From the NCBI GenBank assembly GCA_025617375.2, contig JAMYGW020000002.1, positions 558,001 to 622,000 on the forward strand: a DNA stretch of 64,000 nt. Reading direction: 5' to 3'. Origin of the DNA: Acarospora socialis (Eukaryota; Ascomycota; Lecanoromycetes; Acarosporales; Acarosporaceae). Below, piece after piece: positions 21,960 to 32,161 of this stretch (position 1 is the first letter of the stretch; each line of letters opens with the position of its first letter). A program made the translations under genes and the position numbers. The notes beneath the pieces were generated by a model. That model saw only the letters and a program-made list of their open reading frames with translations. It was not told the origin of the DNA and ran no database searches.

Positions 21960-22682
21960 ATGAACAGTGACGCTAGGCCAGGTCACCCCTCAGGCTCCTC
22001 CACTCCCTTCGTGGCAGCCGATCATGCCAACGACGGTAAACAGCACCTCCTTCTTGCCGCCAGCGGCTCCGTAGCTACAATTAAGCTGCCTTCTATCGTG
22101 GCGGCACTGTCACGACATGCAAATCTCTCCATCCGCATTGTACTCACCAAATCAGCTCAGAATTTCCTCGCTGGCCAAAGCGCAGAGCAACCACCATTGG
22201 AAGCGCTCAAAGATGTTCGCAACGTCGATGGTATATACCTTGACGAGGACGAATGGAGCAGACCTTGGACCAGGGGTGGTGGAATACTTCATATAGAGCT
22301 CCGAAGATGGGCTCATATCTTGGTCATTGCTCCGTTGTCCGCGAACTCCCTGGCGAAGATGACGATGGGCTTAGCAGACAATCTACTACTGTCCGTCGTG
22401 CGTGCATGGGATACGACAGGTGAGATTGAAGGTTCTGAGAAGAGAAAGAGGATCACTGTGGCATTGGCAATGAACACAGCAATGTGGAGACATCCAATCA
22501 CAAAGATGCAGCTCAAAGTTCTCGAGGAGGACTGGGGTATTGATGGTAAGGACGGTGGGTGGGTTGAGGTCTTGAGGCCTATTGAGAAAGAGCTTGCTTG
22601 TGGTGATGTCGGAGATGGAGCCATGAGGGAATGGAAGGAGATCGTCTCGGTCATCGAGCAGCGGCTTGAACTGAATAGCTGA
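21960..22682 (+). CDS. CAB3: Phosphopantothenoylcysteine decarboxylase (flavoprotein)
   Basis: A single exon of 240 residues. It catalyses decarboxylation of phosphopantothenoylcysteine to phosphopantetheine, the third step from pantothenate to coenzyme A. Visible features: the FMN-binding start HLLLAASGSVATIKLP, the catalytic His in GGILHIELRRWAHILVIAPL, SANSLAKMTMGLADNLL, the substrate-clamp-like motif AMNTAMWRHP, and the catalytic Cys near the C terminus in ELACGDVGDGAMRE. All residues expected for an active enzyme are in one chain, unlike budding yeast, where Cab3/Sis2/Vhs3 share them. It therefore probably acts as a homotrimer. The length matches plant and human PPCDC. The yeast symbol is used only as the nearest family name. 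Confidence 0.92.
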   Translation: MNSDARPGHPSGSSTPFVAADHANDGKQHLLLAASGSVATIKLPSIVAALSRHANLSIRIVLTKSAQNFLAGQSAEQPPLEALKDVRNVDGIYLDEDEWSRPWTRGGGILHIELRRWAHILVIAPLSANSLAKMTMGLADNLLLSVVRAWDTTGEIEGSEKRKRITVALAMNTAMWRHPITKMQLKVLEEDWGIDGKDGGWVEVLRPIEKELACGDVGDGAMREWKEIVSVIEQRLELNS

Positions 22683-23064
22683 ACACTAGTGCAACCAAAA
22701 AGAGATATTGAAGCTTCATAGCCGCAGTCACTCCCACCTGGATGCATTAACATTGAGCACGGAATTCACTACAACGGCAAAAACAGGCACAAATATCTGC
22801 GTGGTGTCTCTACAAGAGAGACAGGACTTTAAAGTCGCTGAAGACCCATTTCGGACCCGAGAACCGGGGCATCAAAAGACGCACAACAACTCATGATCCC
22901 ACGTGCAGAAAGGCTATGCCAATAGCCTCATCTCAGCTGTTGTCCCGCAACAACAACAACAACTGAGATTCACACGTCGTGAATATAGCGGTAATTGTTG
23001 CTATTATGCCTGAGTATGGCAAAGTCCTCCATTCCTCAGTGTTCATAACGTGCAGCATATTCTG
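22683..23064. other. Tail-to-tail intergenic
   Basis: 3' space between the PPC decarboxylase and secreted protein A. Contains a (CAA)n-like stretch near 22950 (CAACAACAACAACAAC). No gene is seen. Confidence 0.5.
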
Positions 23065-23682
23065 CTAGGATGATGTGCCCACATAGCCTCTTGGCCCCAG
23101 CCTAAACAGGCTAATTTCTCCCGCTGCGCGGGGCCACCAAGCGGTGACTACGATGCGAAGTGGCATCGGCGCATGGACGTGGAATTGACCTCCAATATGA
23201 TTGACGTGATTATTTTCGACCAAAACGTAAGTCATAAGCGGCCAGTCGATGTCGCCGACATAAATTCGTTGGAGTAACATGTTGGCAGTGGCGCTCACGA
23301 CATAGAAGCCAGGTTGAACAGTGGACGTCTCCACAATCACACTACGCCCAGGGATTTGCGCAGGCTGGAAGGGGAAACTGCCGACCTGTTGACACAGCTG
23401 GGACAGTTCATCTGGGGTGAGATCGCGCTGGGTCATGGACGACGGCAGCGACGCCCGAGACAGCGCCGCAGCATGCTGAGCGATATCTTCAGACCCAGCC
23501 GGTGTGGTGTGAAAGGTGATCTTCGTACTGTCGAGTGGGCAGGTTTTAGCATCATAGCCCTTGGGATACTCGGGCGTCGTCGCTGCTCGTGGTTGATGGG
23601 TTGGATGGCGTGCAACCAGGGCGAGGGCGGTCGATGCAAGCCACATAGCGGCGAACAGCAGCGACAGCGACGTCCCACGCAT
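23065..23682 (-). CDS. Small secreted protein A (candidate effector), paralogue of the protein at 30661
   Basis: A single exon of 205 residues. The start at 23682 is chosen because it places a classical signal peptide first (MRGTSLSLLFAAMWLAS, cleavage likely after STALA, about residue 21); the longer open frame upstream would bury it. The mature part has only two Cys (48 and 97), so one disulfide is possible. No enzyme motif is seen. It shares with the 30661-31278 gene: YPxGYxAxxC; CxQVGSFxFxPA; PGxxYVxSxxA; GQxHV; and GE(I/V)xLFxxGP near the C terminus. Both genes are 618 bp and intronless. I do not recognise the family. A beta-rich extracellular protein is likely; a role in host, microbe or wall interaction is only a guess. 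Confidence 0.8.
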   Translation of the reverse strand: MRGTSLSLLFAAMWLASTALALVARHPTHQPRAATTPEYPKGYDAKTCPLDSTKITFHTTPAGSEDIAQHAAALSRASLPSSMTQRDLTPDELSQLCQQVGSFPFQPAQIPGRSVIVETSTVQPGFYVVSATANMLLQRIYVGDIDWPLMTYVLVENNHVNHIGGQFHVHAPMPLRIVVTAWWPRAAGEISLFRLGPRGYVGTSS

Positions 23683-24377
23683 TCTGAGAGTCGAAATATT
23701 AGAATCTTCGCTCGTCAGGTAGACACAGCAGGAAATGAGGTCTTGGTGCAAGTCGAATTATTCTGGTGGGTGACTTTGGTCTCTTGAAGAGCCTGGAGAC
23801 TGTGAAGATGGATCGGCATGTTATAGGTATCCCCAAAACCTCACATCGAAAACATTGGAGGCGACCGCAGCAACGACCATAAGATACTGCTAGCCTCATT
23901 ATTGGGTCGGCACTGAGTAAAACTGCCCTCGAAACATCTGCGATGTTTCATCCTGTATCAACACGCAGTCTTTCCATGGTTCGGCTGGAGCGTATAAACA
24001 GCATTGGAAAACTTTTATCACACTCTCCTGTTTCCTTTGACAACAGACTGAGACGTCTCTATACATAACTACAGCGATGTAGGCAGTACATACCACAGTA
24101 CCTCGACGCAGATTCCGAGGGGACAGCTTTAAATTCTATATAGATGATTGCTCCAGAGTGTCAAAGTCCATTCATTGGTTTCACTTCCCCATGTCAGTAA
24201 ACTGTGTACGAAATAGCGTGGCAGACTACGGAACAATGCTACCCCGGATGGTCCGGAGGGGCAGCTGTAGAGTAGAGGGGCAGATCTCTAACACAGTATC
24301 TGAACATTGCTTTTGTTTACTCGCTACTTATCTCGAACTAATCGACCATATCAACCACCCACGGCAAGGTCATCAAG
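23683..24377. other. Divergent promoter region
   Basis: Shared upstream space between secreted protein A (minus) and the YFH7-like gene (plus). No gene or RNA structure is seen. Confidence 0.5.
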
Positions 24378-25260
24378 ATGGAGGAGCAAGTAGAGAGACT
24401 GGTCAAAAAGACCTGGGGTGCGCACTCATCAACATCTACCCGTGCAATGTACAATACCAACAACTAACAAACGACCGCACGCAGAAAACTACCAGCACAT
24501 ACCCGCCTCCAAGCGGCTCCTGATCGCCGTCTCCGGCATTCCCGGCTCCGGTCAATCTTCCCCCTCCCCTGCCCCGCAATCCCTCAATATCGCCGAACGG
24601 AACCACCACTGACGCCAGCAACCCACAGGCAAAACGACCCTCGCCGCCCTCGTCGCCAAGCGCCTCAACGCCCTGCACGCCTCGGAATCGCCCGGCAACA
24701 GCACGACGCCGACGGCAACCTTCATCCCCATGGACGGCTACCACCTGTCGCGAGCGCAGCTGTCGGCGATGCCGGACCCGACGACGGCGCACGCGCGGCG
24801 CGGCGCGGCCTTCACGTTCGATGGGGCCTCGTTCCTGACGTTGGTGCGCAAGCTGCGCGAGCCGCTGTTGCCGGAAAGCCAGACGCTGTATGCGCCGAGC
24901 TTCGACCACGCGGTCAAGGATCCGGTGACGGATGATATTGCGATCCCGCCGACGACGCGGATTGTTGTGTTTGAAGGGAATTATCTGTCGTTGGATAAGG
25001 AGCCGTGGAGGGAGGCGGCCGGGTTGATGGATGAGTTGTGGTTTGTGGAGGTGGAGTTTGAGGTCGCGAGGGAGCGGTTGGTGAGGAGGCATGTAAAGGC
25101 TGGGATCGCGCGGGATGAGGAGGAGGCGCAGAGGAGGGTGACGGAGAATGATTTGGTGAATGGGAAGGAGATTGTGGATAGTAGGTTGGAGGTGCAGGAG
25201 GTTATTGTCTCGAGGGAGGATGAAGGGTGGAGGCCGGAGGCGCAGGGTGTGGGGAGGTAG
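24378..25260 (+). CDS. YFH7: P-loop kinase, Yfh7/uridine kinase-like
   Basis: Three exons (24378-24417, 24485-24550, 24629-25260) give 245 residues. Removing intron 2 builds the Walker A loop GIPGSGKTT from GIPGSG plus KTTLAALVAK; the Gly codon is split. Other motifs are IPMDGYHLSRAQL, DPTTAHARRGAAFTFD, PSFDHAVKDPV, TRIVVFEGNYLSLD, a lid-like ARERLVRRHVKAG and ENDLVNGKEIVD. These match the fungal Yfh7 subgroup of the phosphoribulokinase/uridine kinase superfamily. The physiological substrate of Yfh7 is not established as far as I know. The protein is shorter than yeast Yfh7 because the long insertion between Walker A and MDGYHLS is absent. Its stop codon lies only 74 bp from that of the convergent GCD7 gene. 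Confidence 0.88.
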
Positions 25261-25334
25261 AGCTATTCGCAAGCAGTTTCGGTCCGCGAGGTTTTGATAT
25301 GAGCGTTGACGTTATGAAGGAGTTGCTGTTTTGG

Positions 25335-26928
25335 CTAGAGATTGATATCCTCCACTCGGTAATGATCCGAGACAATCCTATACAAGTACGATGGAGCATG
25401 GCCACCCCTAGAACCATTGTCAGCATGAGATAATGGGGAACGAGAGAATGAGAGGCCGAAAGCTTACAAGTTCGTAATGTATAGATCCACCAGCTCCGCC
25501 GGCACATAATCAAACAATGGATTTTCGATGTCAACCTTGTCAAGTAAATCGCCATCCTCGTACCCAAAGACCTTGCTAGCATCTCCATACTCGATCAGAG
25601 ACTCGAAGTCGAACGGATAGACAGGGCTAAGCTTGTAGACGCCGGTCACAACCACGACCGGTGTTCGGTGCATCCTCGCCGCTTTGGCGATTGTTCTAGC
25701 GCCAGCTGCTGCCACGAGACCCCCGTTTGCAAGCACAGCGTGCGTCCCCATGATGACTTTGTTGACTCGCGACATGAGTGCAAAGACTGCTGAGTCCGGG
25801 ATTAAAATGACGGTGATGCCGGCTGCGGTGAGGGGCTTCTGGAATGTCTCGGCGCTCAGCTCATCCTCGTTTTCGCTTGCCGTGCCGACCACAGTCTTAT
25901 GGGTCGCTTCATGGTTGTTAGGGAAGGCTTCGGCGTGTATGACTGTGAATTTCCGCTTTGTGGCAGCTTTGAGCAAGAACTTCTGTACTGTAATTGAAGA
26001 TGTGTATGTGAGGATGATTTCATTGGAATGAATATGGTCCAGAGCGTAGCCGGCGATTTGATCGTCCACTTGACCTAGCTCGTCGATAATTTCTTCGATT
26101 CCGTCAATCACCTCCAACCTGAAGTCTTTGGCGGCGTTCAGCCCAGTGAGCTGCTGAGTTGTGAGTGGTGCTCTCCCGCTGGGAGACTGGGTTCCAGGCG
26201 GCATAGCTGTTGGAGAGAGTGTCTCGGGGTGAGAAAGCAAGCTGAACATCGAAGTAACCATTGGCGCCATGTTACTGACAGCATAGGATGTGTGAGATGT
26301 CAAGAGAGGCGGTCGATGTGAGAAACCCTCACTTAGTCCCATTGGCGCGAACAGATCGTCCCCATTATGCCCTGAACTCGCTATGTTCGAAGTCATGGGT
26401 TCTGTCGCACCGTGTCGTAAAGGACTGAAGGTTGAGATGCTCGAGGACAGTGCGGGCCGCTGCATTGACCGCATGTCGTTATTGCTGGGCGTATGTGGAC
26501 GACTCTCGGTGTTTGTATCGCTGTACCCACTTGTCTCGCCGTCCCTATCTTCTTCCGCCTCTTCGCGGATCAGTCCCAGTATACGGCGCACAATATTACC
26601 CACGACCATTTCCCTCGGCTGCGCTGCACACAGGCGTTGACCGACGCTTTGCACGCGTTCAATGAGCTTTGCAACATCCGTGACTCGCTGGGTCGTAACG
26701 ACCCGGCGTATTAGGTAGGCTGTCGCAATAGCGCATGGTCTTGAGTGCCGTATTTGTCTGCGTTTCAACAGCCTGTACCATAGCATAAGCTTTGACTCTT
26801 TCCAAGTATGATATGGCTAATTTTTCTCACGATATTAAGTGCTCTATAGATGAGTCGACAGGATCCGCTCTCAGCGATTTGAGAAAAGACCCTAGCCCTG
26901 GGGTCATGGCGACAGACGGGGGAGCCAT
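25335..26928 (-). CDS. GCD7: Translation initiation factor eIF2B subunit beta
   Basis: Three exons (26928-26831, 26772-25468, 25407-25335) give 491 residues. eIF2B-beta belongs to the regulatory subcomplex of the eIF2 guanine nucleotide exchange factor and senses eIF2 phosphorylation. Both outer exons were found by frame and similarity: the first gives LGSFLKSLRAD and IEHLISLLKRRQIRHSRPCA across the junction, the last gives NLGGHAPSYLYRIVSDHY ending in VEDINL. The core has CAIATAYLIRRVV, AAQPREMVVGNIVRRILGLI, EIILTYTSSITVQKFL, VILIPDSAVFALMSRVNKVIMGTHAVLANGG and PVVVVTGVYKLSPVYP, typical of the IF-2B fold. A Ser/Thr/Pro-rich linker of about 130 residues separates the N-terminal helices from the core. 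Divergent from NEM1. Confidence 0.95.
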
Positions 26929-27499
26929 AGCGTGCTCTATGCTGTCTGAAGATGCTCGATATGCGTAGCTAAGTCTAAGGATCGGAGGGGAAAGGTTCTA
27001 GAGTCCAGACGCTGTTTATTTCGAACCCAGTGTCATTAAAGGTGGAGCTTCTGTTACTCTAACAGTATGCCAGAAACACCGGCAGATCAATTGTAGTCCA
27101 GCTGAAATTCAATGATATATTCGTTAAGTCTCGGCGTTTGCGCGGACAGGGATGTGGTTCGGCGAAGCTACTGTACGGAGTAGCCTCGACCCAACCTCCC
27201 GGATCCCCCACATGATGATGATCTCCAGCTGGACACAACAAGCCGTTGATACTATCGCAGGCTGAGCAATCGTGACTTCTCCCTTACCACCAGCCAGTGC
27301 GAGCCTAAATTACAACACAGTTCTGAAGGGATCTTTCTCAGCGCAAGCCCGAGCATTGGCAGATACATTTGGTTCGGAGATGTAAGCGCAGCTCGATCGA
27401 CCTTACAATCGAATTATCTGATTAACGACCTTTGCTGACGCTGACGAAGAGGATAGTGATGTATGCGCAATTATAGCACTTCATGCACTTTCAGGAAGG
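26929..27499. other. Divergent promoter of GCD7 and NEM1
   Basis: 571 bp shared upstream region. No gene, repeat or RNA structure is seen. Confidence 0.5.
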
Positions 27500-29134
27500 A
27501 TGAACTCCCTAAACATCCTCTCCGCGCGCGTCATCGGCCAGACGCCCTCCCAAGCATCATCTGCATCGCGGTCTTGCTCCACACAAAGCCTCCTGAGCAC
27601 AAAGTCCAATCCGAAGCGGCTGGCGGAAGGAGATCGGCGAGAAGGGACATTACGCGAGGCTGTGGAGAAGGGTGCCACTAGTATCCAGCAAAACGCAAAT
27701 GATGCATCAAGTGACGTGGTTGATGAGAAGAAGCCTCTTCTAGAGGATCAAAAGGAGGGTCAGGAAGCAAAATCTGAGAGAAACAGGATACAGTTGGCGG
27801 CTAAGAGATTGGTTGATGCCTTAACGGAGTCATTGAAATGGGTTCTTTCAACATTGGCTGCGCCTGGTGTATACGTAGTCACCTGCTTCTACGACGACTA
27901 TGGTCGCTTTTCACCAATCATGCCGGCACGGAGGTTGAGCCGTATTCTACCACGGCGCCGAGGCGGCAACTCAACCGCACAAGCCGTTGGGTTATCCGCG
28001 ACATCGAAGGTTTCGAGCTCGAAGGGTCCCCAACAACCTCAAACTCGAAGCGGTCCTCGTCCCCACGCGAGTCTGGCCTCTAGGAACTCACAGTCTACGA
28101 ACCCTTCATCATCAGGGACGTCGGAATCTGAGACGGAGCGTAGACGAAGGCGGAAGAAAGATGGCCCTTCCAGCCACACCCGGTCCATGTCGAGTGCCTC
28201 GACCTCGACTGAAGAAATTACTCCCTCAAGGCGGTCCATCCGCATTAGATTACACAACGAAGACGCACAGAAGAAACGGAAGCAAAAGAAGACTTCGTCC
28301 CACTCTAAGAACAAGGATTCCGATGCCACTACAGGGACCGAAGAATCGCCTACCATCACAGCCGCGACGCTCAAATCTCCCACCTCGCCGACATCTTCGC
28401 TCGGAATGAGCAAATACCCGAGGAGTCCAGCCCCTCCTCGGCCACTAATCCCACGGCGACAGCCTTCCTATTCGACCCCGATCACCCGTTCTTCTTCATC
28501 CCAGCTGTCACAAAAGACTTTGGTAATAGACTTGGATGAGACTCTTATACACAGCCTTGCCAAAGGCGGAAGGATGAGCAGCGGACATATGGTGGAGGTC
28601 AAATTGAACAGTCCCGTCGGTTTCGGAGGGACGACGCTTGGCCCTCAGCATCCTATCCTCTACTACGTCCACAAGCGACCACACTGCGACGAATTCCTCC
28701 GCAAGGTCTGCAACTGGTATAAGCTTGTAGTGTTCACAGCCTCCGTGCAAGAATATGCGGACCCAGTCATCGACTGGCTAGAACAAGAGCGAAGTTTCTT
28801 TGCGGGCAGATATTACCGGCAACACTGTACATTCAGAAATGGTGCATATATCAAGGATCTCAGCTCAGTTGAGCCTGACTTGAGTCGGGTGATGATCTTG
28901 GACAATAGTCCAATGAGCTACATCTTTCACGAAGGTAAGAACATCCGTTCATCGTTCAGGCCAAGGCTTAATTCTAAAACCTTTGTGATAGACAATGCCA
29001 TTCCTATCGAAGGGTGGATCAACGACCCCACAGACAACGACCTGCTCCACTTGATTCCGATACTCGAGGGTCTGCAGTACGTTACTGACGTCCGCGCATT
29101 GCTCGCTTTACGCAGGGGCGAAACCGAAGTTTAA
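27500..29134 (+). CDS. NEM1: Nem1-type HAD phosphatase, catalytic subunit of Nem1-Spo7
   Basis: Two exons (27500-28934, 28992-29134) give 525 residues. Nem1, with Spo7, dephosphorylates the phosphatidate phosphatase Pah1 at the ER/nuclear membrane, steering lipid flow between phospholipid and triglyceride. The N-terminal motif MNSLNILSARV and a hydrophobic stretch near 113-127 (WVLSTLAAPGVYVVTCF) fit a membrane anchor. A long Ser/Arg/Lys-rich linker follows, then the FCP1/SCP1 domain: catalytic DLDETLIH (about residues 343-350), HKRPHCDEFL, LVVFTASVQEYADPVIDWL, ILDNSP and EGWINDPTDNDLLHLIPIL. The 57-bp intron at 28935-28991 is a multiple of three with no in-frame stop. Removal yields HEDNAIPIEGW as in homologues; retention would insert 19 residues. 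Confidence 0.93.
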   Translation: MNSLNILSARVIGQTPSQASSASRSCSTQSLLSTKSNPKRLAEGDRREGTLREAVEKGATSIQQNANDASSDVVDEKKPLLEDQKEGQEAKSERNRIQLAAKRLVDALTESLKWVLSTLAAPGVYVVTCFYDDYGRFSPIMPARRLSRILPRRRGGNSTAQAVGLSATSKVSSSKGPQQPQTRSGPRPHASLASRNSQSTNPSSSGTSESETERRRRRKKDGPSSHTRSMSSASTSTEEITPSRRSIRIRLHNEDAQKKRKQKKTSSHSKNKDSDATTGTEESPTITAATLKSPTSPTSSLGMSKYPRSPAPPRPLIPRRQPSYSTPITRSSSSQLSQKTLVIDLDETLIHSLAKGGRMSSGHMVEVKLNSPVGFGGTTLGPQHPILYYVHKRPHCDEFLRKVCNWYKLVVFTASVQEYADPVIDWLEQERSFFAGRYYRQHCTFRNGAYIKDLSSVEPDLSRVMILDNSPMSYIFHEGKNIRSSFRPRLNSKTFVIDNAIPIEGWINDPTDNDLLHLIPILEGLQYVTDVRALLALRRGETEV

Positions 29135-30660
29135 CATATGCAGGGTCCATCACATGCGGACCCTTTCTCAATCCACGTTTCTCCCAATATTGTCTCCGGC
29201 ACATTGTCACTAGGACGGCGGGAAGTAGGACAGGACCCTGCATCTGCGTAGGATGACTTGCACGTCTTGGTTCTCAATGTATCTTAGATCTCGTAGACGG
29301 ATCAGCGCATATTACCCAATCGGCTCCCATCATAACTTAGATCTAGTCGTTGTGAAGACCCGCTCCCGCCTACGAGAGGACCCTGCTATGGGCGACTAAG
29401 CCTGACTTAACGACGATCAAATTTTTTTTTTTTAGATTCAATAACTTGATGCCACACCTGATATCATAATTATGTAGAACTCATTCTCATGTGTGATTTT
29501 CAGATCTCCTCCGAGGCTCGAGATAACAGCCGTCACATGGGAGGATATGCTTACCTTCAGTTGTCCGTAAACTGCACCCTCATCCCACAACCTTCACACA
29601 ATGACATCACCTCCTTCACCTCTCCACACGCCTTTTCTGGATGGTCACTTCAGCAGGGGCAGCTCGCGAAGTGTTAGAGACCATCCTCGACCTTTAGCAT
29701 TAAGTGCAAATTATACTTCAAGGCTGGCATCAACCGCATTGCTCAGGCAAAGGTTGGGTTTACACTGCCCTAGCGTGGAATTCGTTTAATGATGCCTTGG
29801 GACTGCCCGGGTATTGCACGCTGGTACGGACGAAAGGTGTGAGGCGCATCCGCTTGGCTCATTGCTATAACTCCCCAGACAGGGACCGGGGATCGCTGTT
29901 ACTCTCTCGAATCTCATTTTGCCTCCTTTTCCATTTTCCTCTCTGCTATTGTTTACGCCCGTCCCCACTCTGTTGTCATTTTCAATGCCACCTATGTAGA
30001 AGAGGGCCGCAATGAAAAACAAACCGCATGCAGCTGCAGGTGTTACCAAAGAACTAGAAAAATGACAAGAGAGACAGCCACCTACCACTTAAGGCAGGAC
30101 ATACCTTGTACACAGATTGCCGACAGTTGGCGTCGATGAATCGGACCAGAGCGTTTCACTAAGCCTTCTACCGATAGGCGGAGATAAAGTATTGATTACA
30201 GAAAGGTTGTGAGTTTGGAAGGTTTGCAATGTTTTGGGGCGCAATGGACTTGAAACAACATACATATGCGCCATCGGAACGGCCTCCGCTTCGGTGCAGT
30301 CCTCCCGACAGGGTCCCAACAGCATACAGACGAGTTCACAACTGTTGAGTGTGGTCATGAAACGAGATGCAACCCATATTGTGGTGCATGAATTTACGTT
30401 GGCTGACCCTCATATGAGGTCATGTATAAGTGGAAAGATATAAGACCCCGTTTAGAAGAACAAGACTTGGTTGCAAGAGGAGGTTTTCCCAATGAAAAGC
30501 ATTCGGTGTCGAGCACAGAGCTCTGATCAACACGAAGTAGAGACGATCGGATTGGAATGACAGATACCACACGCTTCAGACGCAGTCTCGACTATCCGGC
30601 TGCGCGGACAACTGAACCCTCTGCACACCACGGGAGTACAAGACGATCAACGTCCCCAGA
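29135..30660. other. Intergenic, about 1.5 kb
   Basis: No gene is supported. It contains a run of 12 T at 29422-29433, possibly linked to NEM1 transcript ends, and the upstream region of secreted protein B. Several 60-100-codon frames on both strands lack motifs. Confidence 0.5.
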
Positions 30661-31278
30661 ATGCATCTGACTTCTCTCTCCTTGCTGCTTCTCGCACCAT
30701 GGCCTGCACTCGCTGCTCCCAGCGGTGACATACAAGCACTGGGATTGCATCACGACAAGCGCGACCCCAACCTGCTCAACCACCCGTATCCACCAGGCTA
30801 CAGCGCCGCCAGCTGTCGCCGCGCCAGCACGAACATCTTCGAAGACCACGGCCTTGTGCCCCAGGAGACACCACCAGAGCCTTTCCGCGCAAACCTCCAT
30901 CTCAACAACGGCGCCCTAAGGATCGTTTCGCCCCGAGCCAACCAACGCGTCTGCCGCCAAGTCGGGTCCTTCACATTCGATCCCGCTGCGAAGCGGCTGT
31001 TCAGCATCCAAAGGATCCGGCTCGACCCGGGTAGCGTGTACGTGTTGAGTATCGAGGCCACCACCGTGGTCATGTACTTGTCCGCATACATCCTTGGAAT
31101 GGCACCACCACATCGCCAGCGGAACGTCGTGGCCGAACCGCTCCGGAACGTGGGGCAGCTGCATGTTTCCGTCGAAGAGCCATCGGAGGTCTTCTTCTTG
31201 GTGATGTTTCAGTCGCAGTATACGTGGGGCGAGGTTGCTTTGTTTTCGATTGGAGGGCCGGACATCGGTGAGGGATGA
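30661..31278 (+). CDS. Small secreted protein B (candidate effector), paralogue of the protein at 23065
   Basis: A single exon of 205 residues, the same length as its paralogue. The signal peptide is MHLTSLSLLLLAPWPALA with cleavage likely near residue 18-19. A dibasic site (HHDKR, residue 34) could be a Kex2-type processing point. The mature protein has two Cys (52 and 98), at nearly the positions of the pair in protein A. Shared blocks are YPPGYSAASC, CRQVGSFTFDPA, PGSVYVLSIEA, VGQLHV and WGEVALFSIGGP. There is no catalytic motif, GPI signal or internal membrane segment. The two proteins have clearly diverged outside these blocks, so the duplication is not recent. The family is unrecognised and the function unknown. 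Confidence 0.8.
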   Translation: MHLTSLSLLLLAPWPALAAPSGDIQALGLHHDKRDPNLLNHPYPPGYSAASCRRASTNIFEDHGLVPQETPPEPFRANLHLNNGALRIVSPRANQRVCRQVGSFTFDPAAKRLFSIQRIRLDPGSVYVLSIEATTVVMYLSAYILGMAPPHRQRNVVAEPLRNVGQLHVSVEEPSEVFFLVMFQSQYTWGEVALFSIGGPDIGEG

Positions 31279-32088
31279 TGCGAGCGGAAAGGGGAGGTTC
31301 GAAGTGGTCGAGCCAGTACGAAGGTCTTTTCTTCGCTATATATGGTCCTCGGCTTGCTAAGCCGGTGTCTCTAATTCCGCCCCATTTATGGTGCTAGTAC
31401 AAACCGTCCACTGTCCCACTCGCCACCTCTCCTTCACAGTTGCTACAGTCACAGTCCTTCTCTTCTCTCGAGGTACTCTTTTGCACGAGCAACACTCCTC
31501 CGCCCCAGTTCTTATTCTTCATAATCTAGCCGCTGATCACACCTTTTCTCACTCTTTCTACCTCTATCTTTCTCGCATCAGTAAACCTCCCTTAACCCAG
31601 CACGCACGGGAAACATCACCACCTTGCCCCGTCTACCCTACCAAAGACCGTTGCCAACCGGCTTTAGAGAGAGGGACGAGGCCAAACCGAGACGACGAAC
31701 GGTTAGGGCAGAGTAGCGGATAACCGCTCGAGAAAAGCGACGATCTCAGGTCCCCAATAAAATACTCATCCGCGTGGAAGCACGGCCACTTAGCCTAGTT
31801 ATACATCAAATCCTGACGACGACAAAGCGAAAGAATGCATACCTGGAACGACAGTAATAGGGTCTTGGCTCAACACCCGATCTTTGTTATTTATACTTGT
31901 ACATACTTCTACTCCCACTCCCACTCCCACTCCTTTGATAGAAACAACCCTTCCGATACTTTTTCACACCTCTCTAGAATTCATCATATATATGATTTAG
32001 TCTCCCCGAATATTCGGGAAACCCGTGATCTTTGACCCCTCTGCTTGTATGAGTAATATATCCAAAAAGAAAGGGATAGGAAACAAAA
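31279..32088. other. CT-rich intergenic region
   Basis: Between 31380 and 31640 the plus strand is strongly CT-rich, like a fungal 5' leader, but no convincing coding frame follows. A short (CTCCCA)n tract occurs at about 31911-31932. The region precedes the tRNA-Gly gene. Confidence 0.45.
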
Positions 32089-32161
32089 TGCATTGACCGG
32101 GAATCGAACCCGGACCTAATCGTTGGAAGCGATTAATCCTGAACCATTGGACTATCAATGC
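32089..32161 (-). tRNA. tRNA-Gly (anticodon UCC)
   Basis: A 73-nt intronless cloverleaf on the minus strand. The acceptor stem GCATTGA pairs perfectly with TCAATGC, and the discriminator base is A. The D arm is GTCC-AATGGTTCA-GGAT. The anticodon stem is TAATCG/CGATTA with the loop CTTCCAA, giving anticodon TCC. The T arm is CCGGG-TTCGATT-CCCGG with perfect pairing. CCA is not encoded, as expected in a eukaryote. Confidence 0.95.
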
